Origin: Ditylenchus dipsaci
Taxonomy: Eukaryota > Nematoda > Chromadorea > Rhabditida > Anguinidae
NCBI GenBank assembly: GCA_004194705.1
Contig: SADC01001303.1
Location: 442,501 to 506,500 of the forward strand
DNA length: 64,000 nucleotides
Direction of reading: 5' to 3'
Below are positions 20,401-32,400 of the stretch, in pieces. The position numbers and the translations under genes are program-made. Each line of letters begins with the position of its first letter. Position 1 is the first letter of the stretch. Under the pieces are notes generated by a model. It saw only the letters and a program-made list of their open reading frames with translations, was not told where the DNA came from and did not search any database.

Positions 20401-23400
20401 GGCTTAGGCTTAGCTTAGGCTTAGGCTTAGGCTTAGGCTTAGGCTTAGGCTTAGGCTTAGGCTTAGGCTTAGGCTTAGGCTTAGGCTTAGGCTTAGGCTT
20501 AGGCTTAGGCTTAGGCTTAGGCTTAGGCTTAGGCTTAGGCTTAGGCTTAGGCTTAGGCTTAGGCTTAGGCTTAGGCTTAGGCTTAGGCTTAGGCTTAGGC
20601 TTAGGCTTAGGCTTAGGCTTAGGCTTAGGCTTAGGCTTAGGCTTAGGCTTAGGCTTAGGCTTAGGCTTAGGCTTAGGCTTAGGCTTAGGCTTAGGCTTAG
20701 GCTTAGGCTTAGGCTTAGGCTTAGGCTTAGGCTTAGGCTTAGGCTTAGGCTTAGGCTTAGGCTTAGGCTTAGGCTTAGGCTTAGGCTTAGGCTTAGGCTT
20801 AGGCTTAGGCTTAGGCTTAGGCTTAGGCTTAGGCTTAGGCTTAGGCTTAGGCTTAGGCTTAGGCTTAGGCTTAGGCTTAGGCTTAGGCTTAGGCTTAGGC
20901 TTAGGCTTAGGCTTAGGCTTAGGCTTAGGCTTAGGCTTAGGCTTAGGCTTAGGCTTAGGCTTAGGCTTAGGCTTAGGCTTAGGCTTAGGCTTAGGCTTAG
21001 GCTTAGGCTTAGGCTTAGGCTTAGGCTTAGGCTTAGGCTTAGGCTTAGGCTTAGGCTTAGGCTTAGGCTTAGGCTTAGGCTTAGGCTTAGGCTTAGGCTT
21101 AGGCTTAGGCTTAGGCTTAGGCTTAGGCTTAGGCTTAGGCTTAGGCTTAGGCTTAGGCTTAGGCTTAGGCTTAGGCTTAGGCTTAGGCTTAGGCTTAGGC
21201 TTAGGCTTAGGCTTAGGCTTAGGCTTAGGCTTAGGCTTAGGCTTAGGCTTAGGCTTAGGCTTAGGCTTAGGCTTAGGCTTAGGCTTAGGCTTAGGCTTAG
21301 GCTTAGGCTTAGGCTTAGGCTTAGGCTTAGGCTTAGGCTTAGGCTTAGGCTTAGGCTTAGGCTTAGGCTTAGGCTTAGGCTTAGGCTTAGGCTTAGGCTT
21401 AGGCTTAGGCTTAGGCTTAGGCTTAGGCTTAGGCTTAGGCTTAGGCTTAGGCTTAGGCTTAGGCTTAGGCTTAGGCTTAGGCTTAGGCTTAGGCTTAGGC
21501 TTAGGCTTAGGCTTAGGCTTAGGCTTAGGCTTAGGCTTAGGCTTAGGCTTAGGCTTAGGCTTAGGCTTAGGCTTAGGCTTAGGCTTAGGCTTAGGCTTAG
21601 GCTTAGGCTTAGGCTTAGGCTTAGGCTTAGGCTTAGGCTTAGGCTTAGGCTTAGGCTTAGGCTTAGGCTTAGGCTTAGGCTTAGGCTTAGGCTTAGGCTT
21701 AGGCTTAGGCTTAGGCTTAGGCTTAGGCTTAGGCTTAGGCTTAGGCTTAGGCTTAGGCTTAGGCTTAGGCTTAGGCTTAGGCTTAGGCTTAGGCTTAGGC
21801 TTAGGCTTAGGCTTAGGCTTAGGCTTAGGCTTAGGCTTAGGCTTAGGCTTAGGCTTAGGCTTAGGCTTAGGCTTAGGCTTAGGCTTAGGCTTAGGCTTAG
21901 GCTTAGGCTTAGGCTTAGGCTTAGGCTTAGGCTTAGGCTTAGGCTTAGGCTTAGGCTTAGGCTTAGGCTTAGGCTTAGGCTTAGGCTTAGGCTTAGGCTT
22001 AGGCTTAGGCTTAGGCTTAGGCTTAGGCTTAGGCTTAGGCTTAGGCTTAGGCTTAGGCTTAGGCTTAGGCTTAGGCTTAGGCTTAGGCTTAGGCTTAGGC
22101 TTAGGCTTAGGCTTAGGCTTAGGCTTAGGCTTAGGCTTAGGCTTAGGCTTAGGCTTAGGCTTAGGCTTAGGCTTAGGCTTAGGCTTAGGCTTAGGCTTAG
22201 GCTTAGGCTTAGGCTTAGGCTTAGGCTTAGGCTTAGGCTTAGGCTTAGGCTTAGGCTTAGGCTTAGGCTTAGGCTTAGGCTTAGGCTTAGGCTTAGGCTT
22301 AGGCTTAGGCTTAGGCTTAGGCTTAGGCTTAGGCTTAGGCTTAGGCTTAGGCTTAGGCTTAGGCTTAGGCTTAGGCTTAGGCTTAGGCTTAGCTTAGGCT
22401 TAGGCTTAGGCTTAGCTTAGGCTTAGGCTTAGGCTTAGGCTTAGGCTTAGGCTTAGGCTTAGGCTTAGGCTTAGGCTTAGGCTTAGGCTTAGGCTTAGGC
22501 TTAGGCTTAGGCTTAGGCTTAGGCTTAGGCTTAGGCTTAGGCTTAGGCTTAGGCTTAGGCTTAGGCTTAGGCTTAGGCTTAGGCTTAGGCTTAGGCTTAG
22601 GCTTAGGCTTAGGCTTAGGCTTAGGCTTAGGCTTAGGCTTAGGCTTAGGCTTAGGCTTAGGCTTAGGCTTAGGCTTAGGCTTAGGCTTAGGCTTAGGCTT
22701 AGGCTTAGGCTTAGGCTTAGGCTTAGGCTTAGGCTTAGGCTTAGGCTTAGGCTTAGGCTTAGGCTTAGGCTTAGGCTTAGCTTAGGCTTAGGCTTAGGCT
22801 TAGGCTTAGGCTTAGGCTTAGGCTTAGGCTTAGGCTTAGGCTTAGGCTTAGGCTTAGGCTTAGGCTTAGGCTTAGGCTTAGGCTTAGGCTTAGGCTTAGG
22901 CTTAGGCTTAGGCTTAGGCTTAGGCTTAGGCTTAGGCTTAGGCTTAGGCTTAGGCTTAGGCTTAGGCTTAGGCTTAGGCTTAGGCTTAGGCTTAGGCTTA
23001 GGCTTAGGCTTAGGCTTAGGCTTAGGCTTAGGCTTAGGCTTAGGCTTAGGCTTAGGCTTAGGCTTAGGCTTAGGCTTAGGCTTAGGCTTAGGCTTAGGCT
23101 TAGGCTTAGGCTTAGGCTTAGGCTTAGGCTTAGGCTTAGGCTTAGGCTTAGGCTTAGGCTTAGGCTTAGGCTTAGGCTTAGGCTTAGGCTTAGGCTTAGG
23201 CTTAGGCTTAGGCTTAGGCTTAGGCTTAGGCTTAGGCTTAGGCTTAGGCTTAGGCTTAGGCTTAGGCTTAGGCTTAGGCTTAGGCTTAGGCTTAGGCTTA
23301 GGCTTAGGCTTAGGCTTAGGCTTAGGCTTAGGCTTAGGCTTAGGCTTAGGCTTAGGCTTAGGCTTAGGCTTAGGCTTAGGCTTAGGCTTAGGCTTAGGCT

Positions 23401-26400
23401 TAGGCTTAGGCTTAGGCTTAGGCTTAGGCTTAGGCTTAGGCTTAGGCTTAGGCTTAGGCTTAGGCTTAGGCTTAGGCTTAGGCTTAGGCTTAGGCTTAGG
23501 CTTAGGCTTAGGCTTAGGCTTAGGCTTAGGCTTAGGCTTAGGCTTAGGCTTAGGCTTAGGCTTAGGCTTAGGCTTAGGCTTAGGCTTAGGCTTAGGCTTA
23601 GGCTTAGGCTTAGGCTTAGGCTTATTAGGCTTAGGCTTAGGCTTAGGCTTAGGCTTAGGCTTAGGCTTAGGCTTAGGCTTAGGCTTAGGCTTAGGCTTAG
23701 GCTTAGGCTTAGGCTTAGGCTTAGGCTTAGGCTTAGGCTTAGGCTTAGGCTTAGGCTTAGGCTTAGGCTTAGGCTTAGGCTTAGGCTTAGGCTTAGGCTT
23801 AGGCTTAGGCTTAGGCTTAGGCTTAGGCTTAGGCTTAGGCTTAGGCTTAGGCTTAGGCTTAGGCTTAGGCTTAGGCTTAGGCTTAGGCTTAGGCTTAGGC
23901 TTAGGCTTAGGCTTAGGCTTAGGCTTAGGCTTAGGCTTAGGCTTAGGCTTAGGCTTAGGCTTAGGCTTAGGCTTAGGCTTAGGCTTAGGCTTAGGCTTAG
24001 GCTTAGGCTTAGGCTTAGGCTTAGGCTTAGGCTTAGGCTTAGGCTTAGGCTTAGGCTTAGGCTTAGGCTTAGGCTTAGGCTTAGGCTTAGGCTTAGGCTT
24101 AGGCTTAGGCTTAGGCTTAGGCTTAGGCTTAGCTTAGGCTTAGGCTTAGGCTTAGGCTTAGGCTTAGGCTTAGGCTTAGGCTTAGGCTTAGGCTTAGGCT
24201 TAGGCTTAGGCTTAGGCTTAGGCTTAGGCTTAGGCTTAGGCTTAGGCTTAGGCTTAGGCTTAGGCTTAGGCTTAGGCTTAGGCTTAGGCTTAGGCTTAGG
24301 CTTAGGCTTAGGCTTAGGCTTAGGCTTAGGCTTAGGCTTAGGCTTAGGCTTAGGCTTAGGCTTAGGCTTAGGCTTAGGCTTAGGCTTAGGCTTAGGCTTA
24401 GGCTTAGGCTTAGGCTTAGGCTTAGGCTTAGGCTTAGGCTTAGGCTTAGGCTTAGGCTTAGGCTTAGGCTTAGGCTTAGGCTTAGGCTTAGGCTTAGGCT
24501 TAGGCTTAGGCTTAGGCTTAGGCTTAGGCTTAGGCTTAGGCTTAGGCTTAGGCTTAGGCTTAGGCTTAGGCTTAGGCTTAGGCTTAGGCTTAGGCTTAGG
24601 CTTAGGCTTAGGCTTAGGCTTAGGCTTAGGCTTAGGCTTAGGCTTAGGCTTAGGCTTAGGCTTAGGCTTAGGCTTAGGCTTAGGCTTAGGCTTAGGCTTA
24701 GGCTTAGGCTTAGGCTTAGGCTTAGGCTTAGGCTTAGGCTTAGGCTTAGGCTTAGGCTTAGGCTTAGGCTTAGGCTTAGGCTTAGGCTTAGGCTTAGGCT
24801 TAGGCTTAGGCTTAGGCTTAGGCTTAGGCTTAGGCTTAGGCTTAGGCTTAGGCTTAGGCTTAGGCTAGGCTTAGGCTTAGGCTTAGGCTTAGGCTTAGGC
24901 TTAGGCTTAGGCTTAGGCTTAGGCTTAGGCTTAGGCTTAGGCTTAGGCTTAGGCTTAGGCTTAGGCTTAGGCTTAGGCTTAGGCTTAGGCTTAGGCTTAG
25001 GCTTAGGCTTAGGCTTAGGCTTAGGCTTAGGCTTAGGCTTAGGCTTAGGCTTAGGCTTAGGCTTAGGCTTAGGCTTAGGCTTAGGCTTAGGCTTAGGCTT
25101 AGGCTTAGGCTTAGGCTTAGGCTTAGGCTTAGGCTTAGGCTTAGGCTTAGGCTTAGGCTTAGGCTTAGGCTTAGGCTTAGGCTTAGGCTTAGGCTTAGGC
25201 TTAGGCTTAGGCTTAGGCTTAGGCTTAGGCTTAGGCTTAGGCTTAGGCTTAGGCTTAGGCTTAGGCTTAGGCTTAGGCTTAGGCTTAGGCTTAGGCTTAG
25301 GCTTAGGCTTAGGCTTAGGCTTAGGCTTAGGCTTAGGCTTAGGCTTAGGCTTAGGCTTAGGCTTAGGCTTAGGCTTAGGCTTAGGCTTAGGCTTAGGCTT
25401 AGGCTTAGGCTTAGGCTTAGGCTTAGGCTTAGGCTTAGGCTTAGGCTTAGGCTTAGGCTTAGGCTTAGGCTTAGGCTTAGGCTTAGGCTTAGGCTTAGGC
25501 TTAGGCTTAGGCTTAGGCTTAGGCTTAGGCTTAGGCTTAGGCTTAGGCTTAGGCTTAGGCTTAGGCTTAGGCTTAGGCTTAGGCTTAGGCTTAGGCTTAG
25601 GCTTAGGCTTAGGCTTAGGCTTAGGCTTAGGCTTAGGCTTAGGCTTAGGCTTAGGCTTAGGCTTAGGCTTAGGCTTAGGCTTAGGCTTAGGCTTAGGCTT
25701 AGGCTTAGGCTTAGGCTTAGGCTTAGGCTTAGGCTTAGGCTTAGGCTTAGGCTTAGGCTTAGGCTTAGGCTTAGGCTTAGGCTTAGGCTTAGGCTTAGGC
25801 TTAGGCTTAGGCTTAGGCTTAGGCTTAGGCTTAGGCTTAGGCTTAGGCTTAGGCTTAGGCTTAGGCTTAGGCTTAGGCTTAGGCTTAGGCTTAGGCTTAG
25901 GCTTAGGCTTAGGCTTAGGCTTAGGCTTAGGCTTAGGCTTAGGCTTAGGCTTAGGCTTAGGCTTAGGCTTAGGCTTAGGCTTAGGCTTAGGCTTAGGCTT
26001 AGGCTTAGGCTTAGGCTTAGGCTTAGGCTTAGGCTTAGGCTTAGGCTTAGGCTTAGGCTTAGGCTTAGGCTTAGGCTTAGGCTTAGGCTTAGGCTTAGGC
26101 TTAGGCTTAGGCTTAGGCTTAGGCTTAGGCTTAGGCTTAGGCTTAGGCTTAGGCTTAGGCTTAGGCTTAGGCTTAGGCTTAGGCTTAGGCTTAGGCTTAG
26201 GCTTAGGCTTAGGCTTAGGCTTAGGCTTAGGCTTAGGCTTAGGCTTAGGCTTAGGCTTAGGCTTAGGCTTAGGCTTAGGCTTAGGCTTAGGCTTAGGCTT
26301 AGGCTTAGGCTTAGGCTTAGGCTTAGGCTTAGGCTTAGGCTTAGGCTTAGGCTTAGGCTTAGGCTTAGGCTTAGGCTTAGGCTTAGGCTTAGGCTTAGGC

Positions 26401-29400
26401 TTAGGCTTAGGCTTAGGCTTAGGCTTAGGCTTAGGCTTAGGCTTAGGCTTAGGCTTAGGCTTAGGCTTAGGCTTAGGCTTAGGCTTAGGCTTAGGCTTAG
26501 GCTTAGGCTTAGGCTTAGGCTAGGCTTAGGCTTAGGCTTAGGCTTAGGCTTAGGCTTAGGCTTAGGCTTAGGCTTAGGCTTAGGCTTAGGCTTAGGCTTA
26601 GGCTTAGGCTTAGGCTTAGGCTTAGGCTTAGGCTTAGGCTTAGGCTTAGGCTTAGGCTTAGGCTTAGGCTTAGGCTTAGGCTTAGGCTTAGGCTTAGGCT
26701 TAGGCTTAGGCTTAGGCTTAGGCTTAGGCTTAGGCTTAGGCTTAGGCTTAGGCTTAGGCTTAGGCTTAGGCTTAGGCTTAGGCTTAGGCTTAGGCTTAGG
26801 CTTAGGCTTAGGCTTAGGCTTAGGCTTAGGCTTAGGCTTAGGCTTAGGCTTAGGCTTAGGCTTAGGCTTAGGCTTAGGCTTAGGCTTAGGCTTAGGCTTA
26901 GGCTTAGGCTTAGGCTTAGGCTTAGGCTTAGGCTTAGGCTTAGGCTTAGGCTTAGGCTTAGGCTTAGGCTTAGGCTTAGGCTTAGGCTTAGGCTTAGGCT
27001 TAGGCTTAGGCTTAGGCTTAGGCTTAGGCTTAGGCTTAGGCTTAGGCTTAGGCTTAGGCTTAGGCTTAGGCTTAGGCTTAGGCTTAGGCTTAGGCTTAGG
27101 CTTAGGCTTAGGCTTAGGCTTAGGCTTAGGCTTAGGCTTAGGCTTAGGCTTAGGCTTAGGCTTAGGCTTAGGCTTAGGCTTAGGCTTAGGCTTAGGCTTA
27201 GGCTTAGGCTTAGGCTTAGGCTTAGGCTTAGGCTTAGGCTTAGGCTTAGGCTTAGGCTTAGGCTTAGGCTTAGGCTTAGGCTTAGGCTTAGGCTTAGGCT
27301 TAGGCTTAGGCTTAGGCTTAGGCTTAGGCTTAGGCTTAGGCTTAGGCTTAGGCTTAGGCTTAGGCTTAGGCTTAGGCTTAGGCTTAGGCTTAGGCTTAGG
27401 CTTAGGCTTGGCTTAGGCTTAGGCTTAGGCTTAGGCTTAGGCTTAGGCTTAGGCTTAGGCTTAGGCTTAGGCTTAGGCTTAGGCTTAGGCTTAGGCTTAG
27501 GCTTAGGCTTAGGCTTAGGCTTAGGCTTAGGCTTAGGCTTAGGCTTAGGCTTAGGCTTAGGCTTAGGCTTAGGCTTAGGCTTAGGCTTAGGCTTAGGCTT
27601 AGGCTTAGGCTTAGGCTTAGGCTTAGGCTTAGGCTTAGGCTTAGGCTTAGGCTTAGGCTTAGGCTTAGGCTTAGGCTTAGGCTTAGGCTTAGGCTTAGGC
27701 TTAGGCTTAGGCTTAGGCTTAGGCTTAGGCTTAGGCTTAGGCTTAGGCTTAGGCTTAGGCTTAGGCTTAGGCTTAGGCTTAGGCTTAGGCTTAGGCTTAG
27801 GCTTAGGCTTAGGCTTAGGCTTAGGCTTAGGCTTAGGCTTAGGCTTAGGCTTAGGCTTAGGCTTAGGCTTAGGCTTAGGCTTAGGCTTAGGCTTAGGCTT
27901 AGGCTTAGGCTTAGGCTTAGGCTTAGGCTTAGGCTTAGGCTTAGGCTTAGGCTTAGGCTTAGGCTTAGGCTTAGGCTTAGGCTTAGGCTTAGGCTTAGGC
28001 TTAGGCTTAGGCTTAGGCTTAGGCTTAGGCTTAGGCTTAGGCTTAGGCTTAGGCTTAGGCTTAGGCTTAGGCTTAGGCTTAGGCTTAGGCTTAGGCTTAG
28101 GCTTAGGCTTAGGCTTAGGCTTAGGCTTAGGCTTAGGCTTAGGCTTAGGCTTAGGCTTAGGCTTAGGCTTAGGCTTAGGCTTAGGCTTAGGCTTAGGCTT
28201 AGGCTTAGGCTTAGGCTTAGGCTTAGGCTTAGGCTTAGGCTTAGGCTTAGGCTTAGGCTTAGGCTTAGGCTTAGGCTTAGGCTTAGGCTTAGGCTTAGGC
28301 TTAGGCTTAGGCTTAGGCTTAGGCTTAGGCTTAGGCTTAGGCTTAGGCTTAGGCTTAGGCTTAGGCTTAGGCTTAGGCTTAGGCTTAGGCTTAGGCTTAG
28401 GCTTAGGCTTAGGCTTAGGCTTAGGCTTAGGCTTAGGCTTAGGCTTAGGCTTAGGCTTAGGCTTAGGCTTAGGCTTAGGCTTAGGCTTAGGCTTAGGCTT
28501 AGGCTTAGGCTTAGGCTTAGGCTTAGGCTTAGGCTTAGGCTTAGGCTTAGCTTAGGCTTAGGCTTAGGCTTAGGCTTAGGCTTAGGCTTAGGCTTAGGCT
28601 TAGGCTTAGGCTTAGGCTTAGGCTTAGGCTTAGGCTTAGGCTTAGGCTTAGGCTTAGGCTTAGGCTTAGGCTTAGGCTTAGGCTTAGGCTTAGGCTTAGG
28701 CTTAGGCTTAGGCTTAGGCTTAGGCTTAGGCTTAGGCTTAGGCTTAGGCTTAGGCTTAGGCTTAGGCTTAGGCTTAGGCTTAGGCTTAGGCTTAGGCTTA
28801 GGCTTAGGCTAGGCTTAGGCTTAGGCTTAGGCTTAGGCTTAGGCTTAGGCTTAGGCTTAGGCTTAGGCTTAGGCTTAGGCTTAGGCTTAGGCTTAGGCTT
28901 AGGCTTAGGCTTAGGCTTAGGCTTAGGCTTAGGCTTAGGCTTAGGCTTAGGCTTAGGCTTAGCTTAGGCTTAGGCTTAGGCTTAGGCTTAGGCTTAGGCT
29001 TAGGCTTAGGCTTAGGCTTAGGCTTAGGCTTAGGCTTAGGCTTAGGCTTAGGCTTAGGCTTAGGCTTAGGCTTAGGCTTAGGCTTAGGCTTAGGCTTAGG
29101 CTTAGGCTTAGGCTTAGGCTTAGGCTTAGGCTTAGGCTTAGGCTTAGGCTTAGGCTTAGGCTTAGGCTTAGGGCTTAGGCTTAGGCTTAGGCTTAGGCTT
29201 AGGCTTAGGCTTAGGCTTAGGCTTAGGCTTAGGCTTAGGCTTAGGCTTAGGCTTAGGCTTAGGCTTAGGCTTAGGCTTAGGCTTAGGCTTAGGCTTAGGC
29301 TTAGGCTTAGGCTTAGGCTTAGGCTTAGGCTTAGGCTTAGGCTTAGGCTTAGGCTTAGGCTTAGGCTTAGGCTTAGGCTTAGGCTTTAGGCTTAGGCTTA

Positions 29401-32400
29401 GGCTTAGGCTTAGGCTTAGGCTTAGGCTTAGGCTTAGGCTTAGGCTTAGGCTTAGGCTTAGGCTTAGGCTTAGGCTTAGCTTAGGCTTAGGCTTAGGCTT
29501 AGGCTTAGGCTTAGGCTTAGGCTTAGGCTTAGGCTTAGCTTAGGCTTAGGCTTAGGCTTAGGCTTAGGCTTAGGCTTAGGCTTAGGCTTAGGCTTAGGCT
29601 TAGGCTTAGGCTTAGGCTTAGGCTTAGGCTTAGGCTTAGGCTTAGGCTAGGCTTAGGCTTAGGCTTAGGCTTAGGCTTAGGCTTAGAGGCTTAGGCTTAG
29701 GCTTAGGCTTAGGCTTAGGCTTAGGCTTAGGCTTAGGCTTAGGCTTAGGCTTAGGCTTAGGCTTAGGCTTAGGCTTAGGCTTAGGCTTAGGCTTAGGCTT
29801 AGGCTTAGGCTTAGGCTTAGGCTTAGGCTTAGGCTTAGGCTTAGGCTTAGGCTTAGGCTTAGGCTTAGGCTTAGGCTTAGCTTAGGCTTAGGCTTAGGCT
29901 TAGGCTTAGGCTTAGGCTTAGGCTTAGGCTTAGGCTTAGGCTTAGGCTTAGGCTTAGGCTTAGGCTTAGGCTTAGGCTTAGGCTTAGGCTTAGGCTTAGG
30001 CTTAGGCTTAGGCTTAGGCTTAGGCTTAGCTTAGGCTTAGGCTTAGGCTTAGGCTTAGGCTTAGGCTTAGGCTTAGGCTTAGGCTTAGGCTTAGGCTTAG
30101 GCTTAGGCTTAGGCTTAGGCTTAGGCTTAGGCTTAGGCTTAGGCTTAGGCTTAGGCTTAGGCTTAGGCTTAGGCTTAGCTTAGGCTTAGGCTTAGGCTTA
30201 GGCTTGGCTTAGGCTTAGGCTTAGGCTTAGGCTTAGGCTTAGGCTTAGGCTTAGCTTAGGCTTAGGCTTAGGCTTAGGCTTAGGCTTAGGCTTAGGCTTA
30301 GGCTTAGGCTTAGGCTTAGGCTTAGGCTTAGGCTTAAGGCTTAGGCTTAGGCTTAGCTTAGGCTTAGGCTTAGGCTTAGGCTTAGGCTTAGGCTTAGGCT
30401 TAGGCTTAGGCTTAGGCTTAGGCTTAGGCTTAGGCTTAGGCTTAGGCTTAGGCTTAGGCTTAGGCTTAGGCTTAGGCTTAGGCTTAGGCTTAGGCTTAGG
30501 CTTAGGCTTAGGCTTAGGCTTAGGCTTAGGCTTAGGCTTAGGCTTAGGCTTAGGCTTAGGCTTAGGCTTAGGCTTAGGCTTAGGCTTAGGCTTAGGCTTA
30601 GGCTTAGGCTTAGGCTTAGGCTTAGGCTTAGGCTTAGGCTTAGGCTTAGGCTTAGGCTTAGGCTTAGGCTTAGGCTTAGGCTTAGGCTTAGGCTTAGGCT
30701 TAGGCTTAGGCTTAGGCTTAGGCTTAGGCTTAGGCTTAGGCTTAGGCTTAGGCTTAGGCTTAGGCTTAGGCTTAGGCTTAGGCTTAGGCTTAGGCTTAGG
30801 CTTAGGCTTAGGCTTAGGCTTAGGCTTAGGCTTAGGCTTAGGCTTAGGCTTAGGCTTAGGCTTAGGCTTAGGCTTAGGCTTAGGCTTAGGCTTAGGCTTA
30901 GGCTTAGGCTTAGGCTTAGGCTTAGGCTTAGGCTTAGGCTTAGGCTTAGGCTTAGGCTTAGGCTTAGGCTTAGGCTTAGGCTTAGGCTTAGGCTTAGGCT
31001 TAGGCTTAGGCTTAGGCTTAGGCTTAGGCTTAGGCTTAGGCTTAGGCTTAGGCTTAGGCTTAGGCTTAGGCTTAGGCTTAGGCTTAGGCTTAGGCTTAGG
31101 CTTAGGCTTAGGCTTAGGCTTAGGCTTAGGCTTAGGCTTAGGCTTAGGCTTAGGCTTAGGCTTAGGCTTAGGCTTAGGCTTAGGCTTAGGCTTAGGCTTA
31201 GGCTTAGGCTTAGGCTTAGGCTTAGGCTTAGGCTTAGGCTTAGGCTTAGGCTTAGGCTTAGGCTTAGGCTTAGGCTTAGGCTTAGGCTTAGGCTTAGGCT
31301 TAGGCTTAGGCTTAGGCTTAGGCTTAGGCTTAGGCTTAGGCTTAGGCTTAGGCTTAGGCTTAGGCTTAGGCTTAGGCTTAGGCTTAGGCTTAGGCTTAGG
31401 CTTAGGCTTAGGCTTAGGCTTAGGCTTAGGCTTAGGCTTAGGCTTAGGCTTAGGCTTAGGCTTAGGCTTAGGCTTAGGCTTAGGCTTAGGCTTAGGCTTA
31501 GGCTTAGGCTTAGGCTTAGGCTTAGGCTTAGGCTTAGGCTTAGGCTTAGGCTTAGGCTTAGGCTTAGGCTTAGGCTTAGGCTTAGGCTTAGGCTTAGGCT
31601 TAGGCTTAGGCTTAGGCTTAGGCTTAGGCTTAGGCTTAGGCTTAGGCTTAGGCTTAGGCTTAGGCTTAGGCTTAGGCTTAGGCTTAGGCTTAGGCTTAGG
31701 CTTAGGCTTAGGCTTAGGCTTAGGCTTAGGCTTAGGCTTAGGCTTAGGCTTAGGCTTAGGCTTAGGCTTAGGCTTAGGCTTAGGCTTAGGCTTAGGCTTA
31801 GGCTTAGGCTTAGGCTTAGGCTTAGGCTTAGGCTTAGGCTTAGGCTTAGGCTTAGGCTTAGGCTTAGGCTTAGGCTTAGGCTTAGGCTTAGGCTTAGGCT
31901 TAGGCTTAGGCTTAGGCTTAGGCTTAGGCTTAGGCTTAGGCTTAGGCTTAGGCTTAGGCTTAGGCTTAGGCTTAGGCTTAGGCTTAGGCTTAGGCTTAGG
32001 CTTAGGCTTAGGCTTAGGCTTAGGCTTAGGCTTAGGCTTAGGCTTAGGCTTAGGCTTAGGCTTAGGCTTAGGCTTAGGCTTAGGCTTAGGCTTAGGCTTA
32101 GGCTTAGGCTTAGGCTTAGGCTTAGGCTTAGGCTTAGGCTTAGGCTTAGGCTTAGGCTTAGGCTTAGGCTTAGGCTTAGGCTTAGGCTTAGGCTTAGGCT
32201 TAGGCTTAGGCTTAGGCTTAGGCTTAGGCTTAGGCTTAGGCTTAGGCTTAGGCTTAGGCTTAGGCTTAGGCTTAGGCTTAGGCTTAGGCTTAGGCTTAGG
32301 CTTAGGCTTAGGCTTAGGCTTAGGCTTAGGCTTAGGCTTAGGCTTAGGCTTAGGCTTAGGCTTAGGCTTAGGCTTAGGCTTAGGCTTAGGCTTAGGCTTA